Shown here: positions 8,692 through 16,098 of the stretch, one piece after another
Layout: each line of letters begins with the position of its first letter
How positions within the stretch are numbered: the first letter of the stretch is position 1
Source: Clostridiales bacterium
Lineage (GTDB): Bacteria > Bacillota > Clostridia > Lachnospirales > Lachnospiraceae
Reading direction: 5' to 3'
DNA length: 64,000 bases
NCBI GenBank assembly: GCA_022770525.1
Contig: JALEHN010000059.1
Span: 1 to 64,000 of the forward strand
Notes under the pieces: generated by a model
Seen by the model: only the letters and a program-made list of their open reading frames with translations
Databases searched by the model: none
Told to the model about the DNA's origin: nothing
Translations under genes and position numbers: made by a program

Positions 8692-9519
8692 ATGTCTGGT
8701 AAAGTAGAAATGCTTCAGGAGAAAGCAAAAGAAATCCGTAAATTGACAATTCAGACCATCGGTGAGCTGGGCGTCGGACATATCGGCGGTGCATTGTCAC
8801 TTTGCGAAGTATTATCTGTATTGTATTTTGATGCGATGAATGTTGACCCGAATGATTCAAAAATGGAAAACAGAGACCGGTTTATTCTTTCAAAAGGCCA
8901 TGGCGGTCCGGCTGTATATGCGACACTGGCTTTAAAAGGATTTATACCGATGGAAGAACTGCACACATTAAACAGACCGAACACACACCTTCCAAGCCAC
9001 TGTGATATGAAGCTGACAAATGGTATCGATATGTCAACAGGCTCTTTGGGACAGGGATTTTCCGCAGCGACAGGTATGGCTCTGGCTGCGAAAATGGACA
9101 AAAAGGATCTGTATGTCTATGCGATTATCGGCGACGGTGAGAGTCAGGAAGGTCAGATCTGGGAAGCGGCGATGCTTGCGGGCAGCAGACAGCTGGACAA
9201 TTTTATTGCGTTTACAGATTATAATAAGATGCAGCTTGACGGTTATATCGAAGATGTTAACGGTCTTTATCCTCTGGATAAAAAATGGGAAGCTTTCGGA
9301 TGGCATGTTCAGTCTGTTGACGGACATGATGTGAAAGAAATTTCCCATGCCATTGATAATGCGAAAAAGGTTAAAGGAAGACCTTCAATGATCATACTGG
9401 ATACAATTAAGGGCAAGGGCGGATATTTCTGTGAAAATATGGTGGCTTCACATAATATGAATATTGACGAAGCAACATGGAAAAAGGCTGTGGAACTTGT
9501 AGATAAGGAGGAAGCATAA
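8692..9519 (+). CDS. Transketolase, N-terminal (TPP-binding) subunit
   Basis: A 275-residue protein matching the first half of transketolase, as in split two-gene enzymes. Thiamine diphosphate residues are present: H30 (GHIGG), KGH at 68-70, and the motif starting GDGESQEG at 147 with N178 as metal ligand. The next gene begins at the base after its stop codon, so the two halves are co-translated. In sulfoquinovose catabolism a split transketolase moves a two-carbon ketol unit from 6-deoxy-6-sulfofructose to glyceraldehyde-3-phosphate, giving xylulose-5-phosphate and a four-carbon sulfo-aldose. A pentose-phosphate role is the alternative; the locus favours the sulfo role. Confidence 0.93.
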   Translation: MSGKVEMLQEKAKEIRKLTIQTIGELGVGHIGGALSLCEVLSVLYFDAMNVDPNDSKMENRDRFILSKGHGGPAVYATLALKGFIPMEELHTLNRPNTHLPSHCDMKLTNGIDMSTGSLGQGFSAATGMALAAKMDKKDLYVYAIIGDGESQEGQIWEAAMLAGSRQLDNFIAFTDYNKMQLDGYIEDVNGLYPLDKKWEAFGWHVQSVDGHDVKEISHAIDNAKKVKGRPSMIILDTIKGKGGYFCENMVASHNMNIDEATWKKAVELVDKEEA

Positions 9520-10470
9520 ATGTTTGAAAAAGAAGATAGATGGCTTAGGGAAACTTATGTGGATTGCCTGCTTGATGCCGCTGCAAAAGATGAAAGAATT
9601 GTCCTTCTTGAAGCGGATCTCTCAAAAGCTGCGGGTACCGGACGCTTTAAACAGACATATCCGGACAGACTGGTCAATGTCGGCATCGCTGAGGCGAACA
9701 TGGTCGGTGTTGCGGCAGGTATGTCAGCGATGGGAAAAATACCGTTTACACATACATTTACAGCATTTGCCACAAGAAGATGCTGTGATCAGGTGACATT
9801 ATCGGTTGCTTACGCGGGACTGAATGTCAAGCTCATGGGATCTGATCCGGGCGTTACCGCAGAACTTAACGGCGGCACACATATGAGTATGGAAGATGTT
9901 GCCATTATGAGAAATATTCCGGGAATGACGATTTATGAACCTGTGGATTCTGTACAGCTTAGGGCAATTTTCCCTCAGATTGTCGAAGCACCGGGGCCGG
10001 TTTACATCCGTCTCCTCAGAAGAAATGCAGTAAAGGTTTATGAAGAAGGAACACCGTTTACACTGGGTAAAGGAACAATGCTTAAAGAGGGCAGTGATGT
10101 GACGATTATTGCCAGCGGTATCCTTGTTGCGGAAGCTGTTAAGGCGGCAGAGGCGTTAAAAGCGGAAGGTATCGATGCAGAAGTGATTAATATTCACACG
10201 ATTAAGCCCCTTGATGAAGAAATGGTGCTTGCCAGCGCTAAGAAGACAGGCGCGGTCGTTACTGCTGAAAACCACAATATTATCGGTGCTTTAGGCGGTG
10301 CTGTCTCTGAATTTTTAAGTGAAAATTATCCTGTTCCGGTTGTGAAGGTCGGTGTGAAAGATCATTTCGGCGAGGTTGGCTCTACGGATTTCCTTATGGA
10401 TAAATATGGACTTCGGGCGGCAAACATTGTTGAGGCGGCAAGAAAAGCAGTTTCTATGAAGAACAGATAA
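9520..10470 (+). CDS. Transketolase, C-terminal (pyrimidine-binding) subunit
   Basis: A 316-residue partner of the preceding gene. The catalytic glutamate that activates the cofactor is E58 in NVGIAEANMVG. The substrate-facing loop where canonical transketolases read GPTHQ is GGTHM here (near residue 125), followed by EDVAIMRNIPGM. The C-terminal transketolase domain starts near residue 185. Zero spacing to the upstream gene indicates a heterodimer. The GGTHM loop contacts the substrate in ordinary enzymes, so its change is compatible with an altered donor sugar, though other split transketolases also vary here. Its last codons appear to have been duplicated downstream (10457-10537). Confidence 0.93.
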   Translation: MFEKEDRWLRETYVDCLLDAAAKDERIVLLEADLSKAAGTGRFKQTYPDRLVNVGIAEANMVGVAAGMSAMGKIPFTHTFTAFATRRCCDQVTLSVAYAGLNVKLMGSDPGVTAELNGGTHMSMEDVAIMRNIPGMTIYEPVDSVQLRAIFPQIVEAPGPVYIRLLRRNAVKVYEEGTPFTLGKGTMLKEGSDVTIIASGILVAEAVKAAEALKAEGIDAEVINIHTIKPLDEEMVLASAKKTGAVVTAENHNIIGALGGAVSEFLSENYPVPVVKVGVKDHFGEVGSTDFLMDKYGLRAANIVEAARKAVSMKNR

Positions 10471-10537
10471 AGCGGTCTGAAGAATAGATAAAATGTTTGA
10501 AGAACAGACAAAATGGTTTGAAGAACAGATAAAATGA
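10457..10537 (+). repeat. Four degenerate 20-21 bp tandem repeats arising from the 3' end of the transketolase gene
   Basis: The unit is of the form TGAAGAACAGATAAA plus a short spacer; the first copy contains the last codons and stop of the transketolase gene, and three further copies follow with a few substitutions. They look like a local duplication of the gene end. No hairpin or coding potential is evident. They lie in the 119-base gap before the isomerase gene. Confidence 0.8.
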
Positions 10538-10589
10538 CCTCACATCGGTGCAAAATATGAATAACACAAACTATATGGAGGATACATAG

Positions 10590-11069
10590 ATGAAAAAGAT
10601 TGTTTTAGGATCGGATAAATCCGGTTATGAACTTAAAGAATATATCAAGGCACATCTCGAAAGTATCGGTTATGAAGTCGAGGACTGCGGTACAGTTGAT
10701 CCGGAAAATGGTGTCAAGCCATATTTTCAGGTAGCGCCTGTGCTTGCGAAAAAAATCTCTGACGGGGAATACGAAAAAGGCATTCTTGTATGCGGTACAG
10801 GAACAGGCATGTCTGTGGTAGCCAATAAGTTTAAGGGCGTTTATGCGGCATTGTGCAGAAATTATACAGATGCAAAGTACAGCCGCGCGATTAACAATGC
10901 CAATGTATTATGTATGGGTGGATGGATTACAGGTAAGGATGCAGGCGTTGCCATCACTGATGTGTTCCTTGAAACTGAGTTCACACAGGATCTTGAAGAC
11001 TGGAGAGCAGCTAATCTTAAGAAAGCGTATGCAGGCATTCAGGAAATGGAAAATGAAATTTATCGATGA
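10590..11069 (+). CDS. RpiB/LacAB-family aldose-ketose isomerase, probable 4-carbon sulfo-sugar isomerase
   Basis: A 159-residue isomerase of the RpiB/LacA/LacB fold. The catalytic cysteine (C68) and anion-hole loop GTGTGMS (69-75) are intact. Residues that RpiB uses on ribose-5-phosphate are changed: the His after Asp9 is K10 (GSDKSGYELK), the ring-opening His of the SRxHN motif is I101 (SRAINNAN), and the C-terminal phosphate-binding GGRHxxR motif is replaced by LEDWRAAN. This points to a substrate without a sugar ring and without the usual phosphate. It fits 4-deoxy-4-sulfoerythrose, whose C4 sulfonate prevents ring closure, isomerised to the erythrulose form in the sulfo-transketolase route. 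Confidence 0.85.
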   Translation: MKKIVLGSDKSGYELKEYIKAHLESIGYEVEDCGTVDPENGVKPYFQVAPVLAKKISDGEYEKGILVCGTGTGMSVVANKFKGVYAALCRNYTDAKYSRAINNANVLCMGGWITGKDAGVAITDVFLETEFTQDLEDWRAANLKKAYAGIQEMENEIYR

Positions 11070-11082
11070 AAGGACTTCTTGT

Positions 11083-11150
11083 CAACGGAAGAAGTCATGG
11101 GTGCAGGCATTTTACGTCTGTTTTATAAAACTTTGCTTGGCTCCAAACGG
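11083..11150. repeat. Fragment of intergenic repeat family R2
   Basis: The stretch GGCATTTTACGTCTGTTTTA and the tail CTTGGCTCCAAACGGTTA resemble parts of the longer copies at 34937-35080 and 47390-47600 (which contain AGCATTTTACGCCTGTTTTT and TGGCTCTGAACGGTTGCAAA). It is degenerate and carries no gene. It fills the gap between the isomerase gene and the short transaldolase gene without an obvious terminator. Confidence 0.5.
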
Positions 11151-11173
11151 TTAAAAAAGAAGGGAGAAAGAAT

Positions 11174-11851
11174 ATGAAGTATTTTTTGGACAGTGCAAAA
11201 TTAGATGAAATCAAGTATGCATATGAGAATTATGGCATTGATGGTGTAACAACGAATCCAAAGCATATCAAATTAAGCGGAAAGCCTTTTATGCAGGTTG
11301 TTAAAGATGTTGCGGCGTGGATTAAAGAAGAAGGTCTTGAGGGAATGGATAAGTTCCCGGTATCATTTGAAATCAATCCGCATCTGGATAAATGGGAAGA
11401 TATTGTGGAAGCAGCTAAAGAAGTAGCTTCATATTCACCGAACTATGTCATTAAAATCCCATGCTGTGAGCAGGGACTTATTGCGGCAAGAAAGCTTGAG
11501 AAAATGGGTATCCGCACCAATGTGACACTTGTATTTTCGGCTTCACAGGCGATTCCTGTTGCAAAGCTGGGCGCAAAATTTGTATCTCCGTTTGTGGGAT
11601 GGAAAGAGAACAGCGGTGACAGTGCCGACTATATTGCGGATATTATTGATATTTATAACAACTATGGTTATGAAACTGAAATTATTGTTGCGGCAGTAAG
11701 AAACGGTAAACAGATCGCGGACTTTGCGGCTATGGGCGCGGATATTGTGACAGCAGGCCTTCAGGTTTACAAGGACAGCTTTGAGCATCCGTTTACAACA
11801 TACGGCCTTGGCGTATTCAGAAGTGCGTGGGATGGCACAGCAAAAGAATGA
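11174..11851 (+). CDS. Short class I transaldolase (FSA/TalC size), candidate sulfofructose transaldolase
   Basis: A 225-residue TIM-barrel transaldolase. The Schiff-base lysine is K94 in YVIKIPC, and TTNP occurs at 26-29. In ordinary TalC/FSA enzymes the loop after FVSPFVG reads R-(L/I)-D-D, with the Arg holding the substrate phosphate; here it reads WKENSGD (143-149), so that Arg is lost. VRN with R176 is kept. The change suggests an acceptor or donor whose end group is not the usual phosphate, as with 6-deoxy-6-sulfofructose in the sulfo-transaldolase route, which would release 3-sulfolactaldehyde and fructose-6-phosphate. Location inside the sulfoquinovose operon supports this. Activity is unproven. 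Confidence 0.85.
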   Translation: MKYFLDSAKLDEIKYAYENYGIDGVTTNPKHIKLSGKPFMQVVKDVAAWIKEEGLEGMDKFPVSFEINPHLDKWEDIVEAAKEVASYSPNYVIKIPCCEQGLIAARKLEKMGIRTNVTLVFSASQAIPVAKLGAKFVSPFVGWKENSGDSADYIADIIDIYNNYGYETEIIVAAVRNGKQIADFAAMGADIVTAGLQVYKDSFEHPFTTYGLGVFRSAWDGTAKE

Positions 11852-11870
11852 TTGAAGGGAGCATAAAAAA

Positions 11871-12926
11871 ATGAGCGAATTTTTAGGTAAATTGCATGAA
11901 AGTGCAGTGAAATTTCCAATGACAGATATCTGGATGGATTCCTGTGGTGAAGAAGAATTAAACTACGGCCTTGAAAGAGGCATTGTCGGTGCCACCAGTA
12001 ATCCGATTATTGTCGGCGCTGTTATTAAAAATGAAATGAGCATCTGGGAACCGAGAATTAAAGAACTGGTTAAAGAAATGCCTGATGCAACAGAAGATGA
12101 GCTGACATGGGCTTTGATTGATGAGGTCGGTGCGCTGCGCTCGAAGAAACTGCTTCCGGTTTATGAAGAATATCATGGCAAAAAAGGCCGGCTTTCTATT
12201 CAGACAAATGCAAAGTATTACAGATCTGCCGAAAAAATGATTGAACAGGCAATGCATCTGAACAGCCTCGGAAAGAATATGATGGTAAAAATGCCTGCTT
12301 CTGCTGCCGGAATTAAGGCAATGGAAGAAGTGACATACAGAGGCGTCAGCATCAATGCCACTGTATCATTTACAGTTGCCCAGGCAGTTGCTGTGGCTGA
12401 AGCAGTTGAGAGAGGTCTTAACCGCAGAAAGGCAGAAGGACTTCCTGTTGACGATATGGGACCGGTATGTACATTGATGATCGGACGTACAGATGACTGG
12501 CTTAAAAAATCAACAAAAGGGATCGTAGATCCTGAATGCCTTGAATGGGCCGGAGTTGCTGTTATTAAAGAAGCGTACAGAATTTACAAAGAAAGAGGAT
12601 ATACAACGAGACTTCTTTCTGCAGCAAACAGAAATCATTATCACTGGTCTCAGCTGATCGGCGGCGATCTTGCTCAGACAATAAATTACAGCTGGCATAA
12701 GCGTCTTAATGCATGTGACATCGAAGTTATTTCACGTATTGATGATCCGGTGCCTGAAAAATATATGGAACAGCTTAAAACTTTGCCTGAGTTTATTAAA
12801 TCGTTCAAAGAGGACGCAATGACACCTGAAGAATTCCAGTATTACGGCGGTTTCAGAGACACATTAAATCAGTTCCTCGGCGGTTATGATGACCTGTGTA
12901 AATTAATCAGAAGCTACATGGTATAA
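11871..12926 (+). CDS. Long transaldolase-family protein
   Basis: A 351-residue transaldolase, much longer than the preceding one and not closely similar to it. The probable Schiff-base lysine is K140 in MMVKMPAS, the motif ATSNP lies at 41-45, and the phosphate-site loop GRTDDW (205-210) is conserved, unlike in the short enzyme. This one probably works on normal sugar phosphates, regenerating fructose-6-phosphate and glyceraldehyde-3-phosphate from the pentose phosphate made by the transketolase. It follows the short gene after 19 bases in the same operon, and a terminator follows at 12972. A distinct sulfo-sugar role cannot be excluded. Confidence 0.85.
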   Translation: MSEFLGKLHESAVKFPMTDIWMDSCGEEELNYGLERGIVGATSNPIIVGAVIKNEMSIWEPRIKELVKEMPDATEDELTWALIDEVGALRSKKLLPVYEEYHGKKGRLSIQTNAKYYRSAEKMIEQAMHLNSLGKNMMVKMPASAAGIKAMEEVTYRGVSINATVSFTVAQAVAVAEAVERGLNRRKAEGLPVDDMGPVCTLMIGRTDDWLKKSTKGIVDPECLEWAGVAVIKEAYRIYKERGYTTRLLSAANRNHYHWSQLIGGDLAQTINYSWHKRLNACDIEVISRIDDPVPEKYMEQLKTLPEFIKSFKEDAMTPEEFQYYGGFRDTLNQFLGGYDDLCKLIRSYMV

Positions 12927-12971
12927 ATTTAAGATTATAGAGAAAAAATTTATAGTGTATGTACATGAATG

Positions 12972-12997
12972 AAAGGGGCATCACGCATGCCCCTTTT
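12972..12997 (+). terminator. Intrinsic terminator after the transaldolase genes
   Basis: AAAGGGGCAT and ATGCCCCTTTT form a 10-bp stem with a 5-base loop and a T run. It ends or attenuates the catabolic operon before the exporter gene. Confidence 0.85.
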
Positions 12998-13006
12998 GAA
13001 ATCTAC

Positions 13007-13040
13007 TATAATTTAAAGCGGTTATCGCTTTAAGAGGAGG
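13007..13040 (+). promoter_or_regulatory. TATAAT box plus palindromic operator-like site before the exporter gene
   Basis: TATAAT (13007-13012) is followed directly by TTAAAGCG-GTTAT-CGCTTTAA (13013-13033), a perfect inverted repeat that runs into the ribosome site GAGGAGG (13034-13040). As DNA it could be a repressor operator at the start site; as RNA it could partly mask the ribosome site. Which applies is not known. Confidence 0.5.
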
Positions 13041-13046
13041 AAAAAT

Positions 13047-13991
13047 ATGAAACCCAAAAAGGTTGCGCCGCTGCTTGTTCTGGCGGTCATCTGGGGCTGC
13101 TATTATGTGGCCAGCCAACAGACGATTAAAGGTTTCTCGGAAGAAGGCCATATGTCGCAGTTCCCGACAGGTATTATTATCCGATTCATCACAATGATTT
13201 TACTTGGCGTGATCATGTGGCGGAGAGACGAATTAAAGCTGCTTTTAAAAGTTCAGGGAATATTGCCGCGACTTTTGATGATCGGCGTGCTGGGATTCCT
13301 TCTTGATATCACGGCATTTATCGGTCTAAGCCTTTCGCCGGCCGGCAGTGGAACGGCGCTTTTGAAAACAGATATTATTTTTGTAAATCTGATATCCATG
13401 ATGATCTATAAAACAAAATTTAAAAAGCTGGACTGGCTGTTCAGTCTTGTGATGCTTTTTGGTGTATTTCTTGTTATGGGTGTGGATTTTACAAACTTTT
13501 CCATCGGAAATGTCGGAAGTATATTTTTTATCCTCAGTGCCCTGTTTGTGTCGATCAACGCTTTCGTGATTAAAAGTGTTCAGCTGGATAAACATAATCC
13601 TGCGGCTGATAATGTCATCGCATTTTATAATAACTTTGTAACGATGATTTTCTTTATTGCGGCAGCGATCATTCATAATGATTTCAGTCTGATCGGCAAA
13701 CTTTCGGGTGACTGGAAACTGGTCATTGCGGCATTATGTGCCGGACTTGGGCAGACCGGGATATATCTTGTTTATTATTATGACTTAAGAAGGTTTCCGG
13801 TATGGATCGTAAAAGTATTTCTCTTACTGATGCCGATTGTTTCAACACTTGTGTCGCTTGTTCTTTTTGGTGAAAAAATGACGATCAATCAGGTGCTCGG
13901 TATGTTTGTTGTATTGGCGGGTGCTTTTGGAATACTCATTCTGCAGAAGAAAAAGAGTGAACAGGGAGAAGATGCCATGGCCGGGCATTAA
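13047..13991 (+). CDS. DMT-superfamily (EamA) transporter, candidate sulfonate exporter
   Basis: A 314-residue membrane protein with ten predicted helices arranged as two EamA repeats of five. The second half contains the typical LVSLVLFGEKMTINQVLG followed by the last helix. DMT-family proteins usually export small metabolites. The end product of sulfoquinovose fermentation (isethionate or dihydroxypropanesulfonate) must leave the cell, and this is the only exporter-like gene in the locus, so it is the obvious candidate. It has its own short promoter region after a terminator. A strong bidirectional hairpin separates it from the convergent ROK gene. Confidence 0.85.
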   Translation: MKPKKVAPLLVLAVIWGCYYVASQQTIKGFSEEGHMSQFPTGIIIRFITMILLGVIMWRRDELKLLLKVQGILPRLLMIGVLGFLLDITAFIGLSLSPAGSGTALLKTDIIFVNLISMMIYKTKFKKLDWLFSLVMLFGVFLVMGVDFTNFSIGNVGSIFFILSALFVSINAFVIKSVQLDKHNPAADNVIAFYNNFVTMIFFIAAAIIHNDFSLIGKLSGDWKLVIAALCAGLGQTGIYLVYYYDLRRFPVWIVKVFLLLMPIVSTLVSLVLFGEKMTINQVLGMFVVLAGAFGILILQKKKSEQGEDAMAGH

Positions 13992-14009
13992 AAAATAGAA
14001 GATGCGCAT

Positions 14010-14068
14010 CATCGCACGAAAACGGGCAGGCTCCTCATGAGTGAGGGCCTGCCCGTTTTTGTGCGATG
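14010..14068. terminator. Long hairpin terminator between convergent genes
   Basis: CATCGCAC plus GAAAACGGGCAGGC pairs with GCCTGCCCG, TTTTT and GTGCGATG to form a stem of about 22 bp with a short loop. A-rich and T-rich tracts inside the stem let it work on either strand, for the exporter gene (+) and the ROK gene (-). Confidence 0.8.
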
Positions 14069-14228
14069 TCACGGGCGCGAAAAGAGTCGCTTAGTGCCGC
14101 TTTGTTCTCATATAGGAAACTGCGTTTTCTATACGAGAAACCCTCCGGGTGGATGCGCGCGCTTTTTCATAGGAATTTTGTTGCTAAAGCGACGCAAGAG
14201 TTTGCTTCGGAAACTCTTTGTTTTTTAA
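14069..14228. repeat. Non-coding, GC-richer patch ending in a second terminator hairpin
   Basis: No convincing gene is seen here. The patch includes an inverted pair around GAGTCGCTTAG / CTAAAGCGACG and ends with the hairpin AAGAGTTT-GCTTCGG-AAACTCTT followed by TGTTTTTT (14199-14226), a + strand intrinsic terminator. Two overlapping short frames (63 and 61 codons) lack ribosome sites and resemble recurring intergenic filler rather than proteins. It may be a mobile intergenic element or the remnant of a small RNA. Confidence 0.4.
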
Positions 14229-14233
14229 CGATA

Positions 14234-15469
14234 TCAGGCCATCAGATTTGATTCGGTCAGGCCTCCGTTTTCAAAAAAGTAACTGATGATCGTAGCCGCA
14301 GGCCCCAGTGCCTCGAGACTTAAGTTGAAATGGCTGAAGGTTACTTTGCACGTATGGATATATTTGTTCAGAGCGTTGCTGATTGCGTATTTAAAATTTG
14401 TGTTTTCAAAAAGTTCGCCATAAAGAACAACAATTTTCGGGTTTAACAGCTGAACGGCGTTTTTTATAGCGACAGTCAGATAAAAAACAGTCCGGTTAAT
14501 GGCTGTCACAACAACGGGATCACCTTCATCATAAGCCTGCATCACATAATCCATGCATATATTTTCAGGTTTTCCGCCGGTCAGGGCATAAAGCTTCGGT
14601 GTTCTTGACCTGGAAATTAAGTTCTGGATGCTGTGTTCGATGGCATCGTAGCTGACAATGGTTTCAAGACAGCCCTGGTTCCCGCAAAAACACGGTATGC
14701 CGTTGGGGTCAACAATAAGATGACCGAGCTCTACGGATTTGTAGTCAAAAACACTGTAAAAATCCGGATCATTGAGCTTTGCGCATCCGACACCGGGACC
14801 GTACTTGATAAACAGCTGATCGCTTGGATAAAGTGAGCGCGTAAAAAAAGACTCGCCATGTGCAAGGGCGCATATATTATTGGTTAAAAGTACAGGAACG
14901 TTCAGCTTTTTCTGAACATATTCCGTGACATTAAAGTTGTCTTCAAAAATTCCATAGGAAGTGACGCTGATGCCTTCACGTGCTTTGACAATACCGAGTA
15001 TACTTATACCTATGCCAAGGAGCTGTCTTGTTTTCAGAACATTATAATCCAGCAGACGGGAAGTCAGAACACCGCATACTTTATCAAGTACATTCACTGC
15101 CTGATTGTGACAATCGTCTGTGTATACCGTATCCTCAAAAATAATCGAGTTATCAAGGTCAATACATACAATTCTGAATTTCTTCTGGGAGATGTAAACG
15201 CCGACAGCGGCATATTTTTTTGAGTTGATTTCCAGAGTTATTTCTTTGCGGCCTTTCTTGCCTCTTGTCTGGTCGGAAGTCGTTTCTATAAGGATACCTT
15301 CATTGATCAGATCTGTTGTAATCAAAGTGATCGCTGCCGGTGTCAGCTTTAGCTTTGCCGCGATTTCTTTTCTGGAAATTCCTTTTGTTGTATGGATCAG
15401 CTTTAAAACCGAACTCCGGTTTCTTTTTTTGACATCAAGCATATTGATGCCGTTTGAATTATTTGCCAT
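14234..15469 (-). CDS. ROK-family transcriptional repressor (XylR/NagC type)
   Basis: About 411 residues: an N-terminal winged helix-turn-helix (about 10-70; SRKEIAAKLKLTPAAITLIT) followed by a ROK sugar-kinase-like domain with the zinc motif CFCGNQGCLE. I chose the ATG at 15469 because GAGGG lies upstream and the gene's own -10 element (15573-15578) overlaps the longer possible start at 15571. The kinase-like domain most likely senses a sugar or sugar phosphate. The gene lies between the catabolic and the transport/sulfoquinovosidase transcription units and is divergent from the latter, so it is the probable repressor of the locus, with sulfoquinovose or a breakdown product as inducer. Confidence 0.92.
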   Translation of the reverse strand: MANNSNGINMLDVKKRNRSSVLKLIHTTKGISRKEIAAKLKLTPAAITLITTDLINEGILIETTSDQTRGKKGRKEITLEINSKKYAAVGVYISQKKFRIVCIDLDNSIIFEDTVYTDDCHNQAVNVLDKVCGVLTSRLLDYNVLKTRQLLGIGISILGIVKAREGISVTSYGIFEDNFNVTEYVQKKLNVPVLLTNNICALAHGESFFTRSLYPSDQLFIKYGPGVGCAKLNDPDFYSVFDYKSVELGHLIVDPNGIPCFCGNQGCLETIVSYDAIEHSIQNLISRSRTPKLYALTGGKPENICMDYVMQAYDEGDPVVVTAINRTVFYLTVAIKNAVQLLNPKIVVLYGELFENTNFKYAISNALNKYIHTCKVTFSHFNLSLEALGPAATIISYFFENGGLTESNLMA

Positions 15470-15572
15470 TGAATCACAATCCCTCTTGTATTGAAAATGA
15501 ACATCGTTGCTACTGTATGATTTTTGTTTATATATAGAAATATATATAAGATTAATTCTTACCTTACTCATT

Positions 15573-15602
15573 AATATATCAAATTCGTCATATAAATGTC
15601 AA
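15573..15602 (-). promoter_or_regulatory. Promoter of the ROK repressor gene
   Basis: On the minus strand TTGACA (15602-15597) and TATATT (15578-15573) are 18 bases apart. Transcription would start near 15566 and supports translation from the ATG at 15469 rather than 15571. Confidence 0.7.
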
Positions 15603-15625
15603 TCTTTGAAAAGCAACTTGCTTGC

Positions 15626-15660
15626 TTCGATTTTGAAATTACCTGCCTGTTTACAGTAAC
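15626..15660. repeat. Decayed fragment of intergenic repeat R1
   Basis: GAAATTACCTGCCTGTTTACAGTAAC resembles the right end of the copies at 3774-3917 and 7228-7306, with one arm of the central palindrome still visible. The rest of the gap to 15826 is AT-rich and shows no supported gene. Confidence 0.5.
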
Positions 15661-15826
15661 GTCAAATATTTCTGAGGCATGATAACAATAATTGATTAAA
15701 TGAATTAAAGATAGGCACATATAATGACCAAAATAGACACGACGGTATAAAATTGCAAAAATAATATTAGTGGTATTTTTTAACAAAAGAAAATAAAAAA
15801 AAGACGCAAAAAAAGTAAAAATACAC

Positions 15827-15855
15827 TTTACATTTGTTGAATTATACTGTATAAT
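15827..15855 (+). promoter_or_regulatory. Sigma-A promoter of the ABC importer and sulfoquinovosidase unit
   Basis: TTTACA (15827-15832) and TATAAT (15850-15855) are 17 bases apart. An imperfect inverted pair, ACTTTACATTTGTTGA and TTGTAAACAGATGTAAGT, surrounds the -10 region and could be the operator for the divergent ROK repressor. A leader of about 235 bases follows. Confidence 0.75.
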
Positions 15856-15908
15856 TTGATTTGTAAACAGATGTAAGTGGCAAAATGCATATAGATGTAT
15901 GAATATGA

Positions 15909-15969
15909 GGGGGTTCACATTAACCATATGTCATATATCAACGCAGATAGAACCCTTTTTATTTTTTTT
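15909..15969 (+). terminator. Intrinsic terminator in the leader of the importer operon (possible attenuator)
   Basis: GGGTTC (15911-15916) and GAACCC (15950-15955) flank a 33-base loop and are followed by TTTTTATTTTTTTT. It lies about 50 bases after the predicted start site and 130 bases before the binding-protein gene, so full-length transcription requires read-through. The rest of the leader to 16098 has no frame I can support and no known riboswitch consensus. Confidence 0.6.
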
Positions 15970-16098
15970 AGTCACAAAATTAAAAGAGTTAATTATTTGC
16001 GGGAATATTCCTTGTTTCATTGCATATCAGTAGTGAAGCGGCGGGAGGAGAAACACTTACATTCAGAACGTAATATGTTAAAGAAAGAAGGAGTAAAC

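Noticed and set aside
8692..12926. A plain pentose-phosphate operon (transketolase, RpiB, two transaldolases)
   Set aside because: Possible for any single gene, but the RpiB-like and short transaldolase proteins lack ordinary phosphate-site residues, and the genes lie beside a YihQ-type sulfoquinovosidase. Kept only as the alternative explanation.
14037..14251. Two overlapping short open frames of 63 and 61 codons
   Set aside because: No ribosome sites, they overlap terminator hairpins and each other, and resemble intergenic repeat filler.
15571..15927. A 118-codon frame on the minus strand upstream of the ROK gene
   Set aside because: It crosses the importer promoter and the R1 fragment, has atypical composition and no recognised domain.
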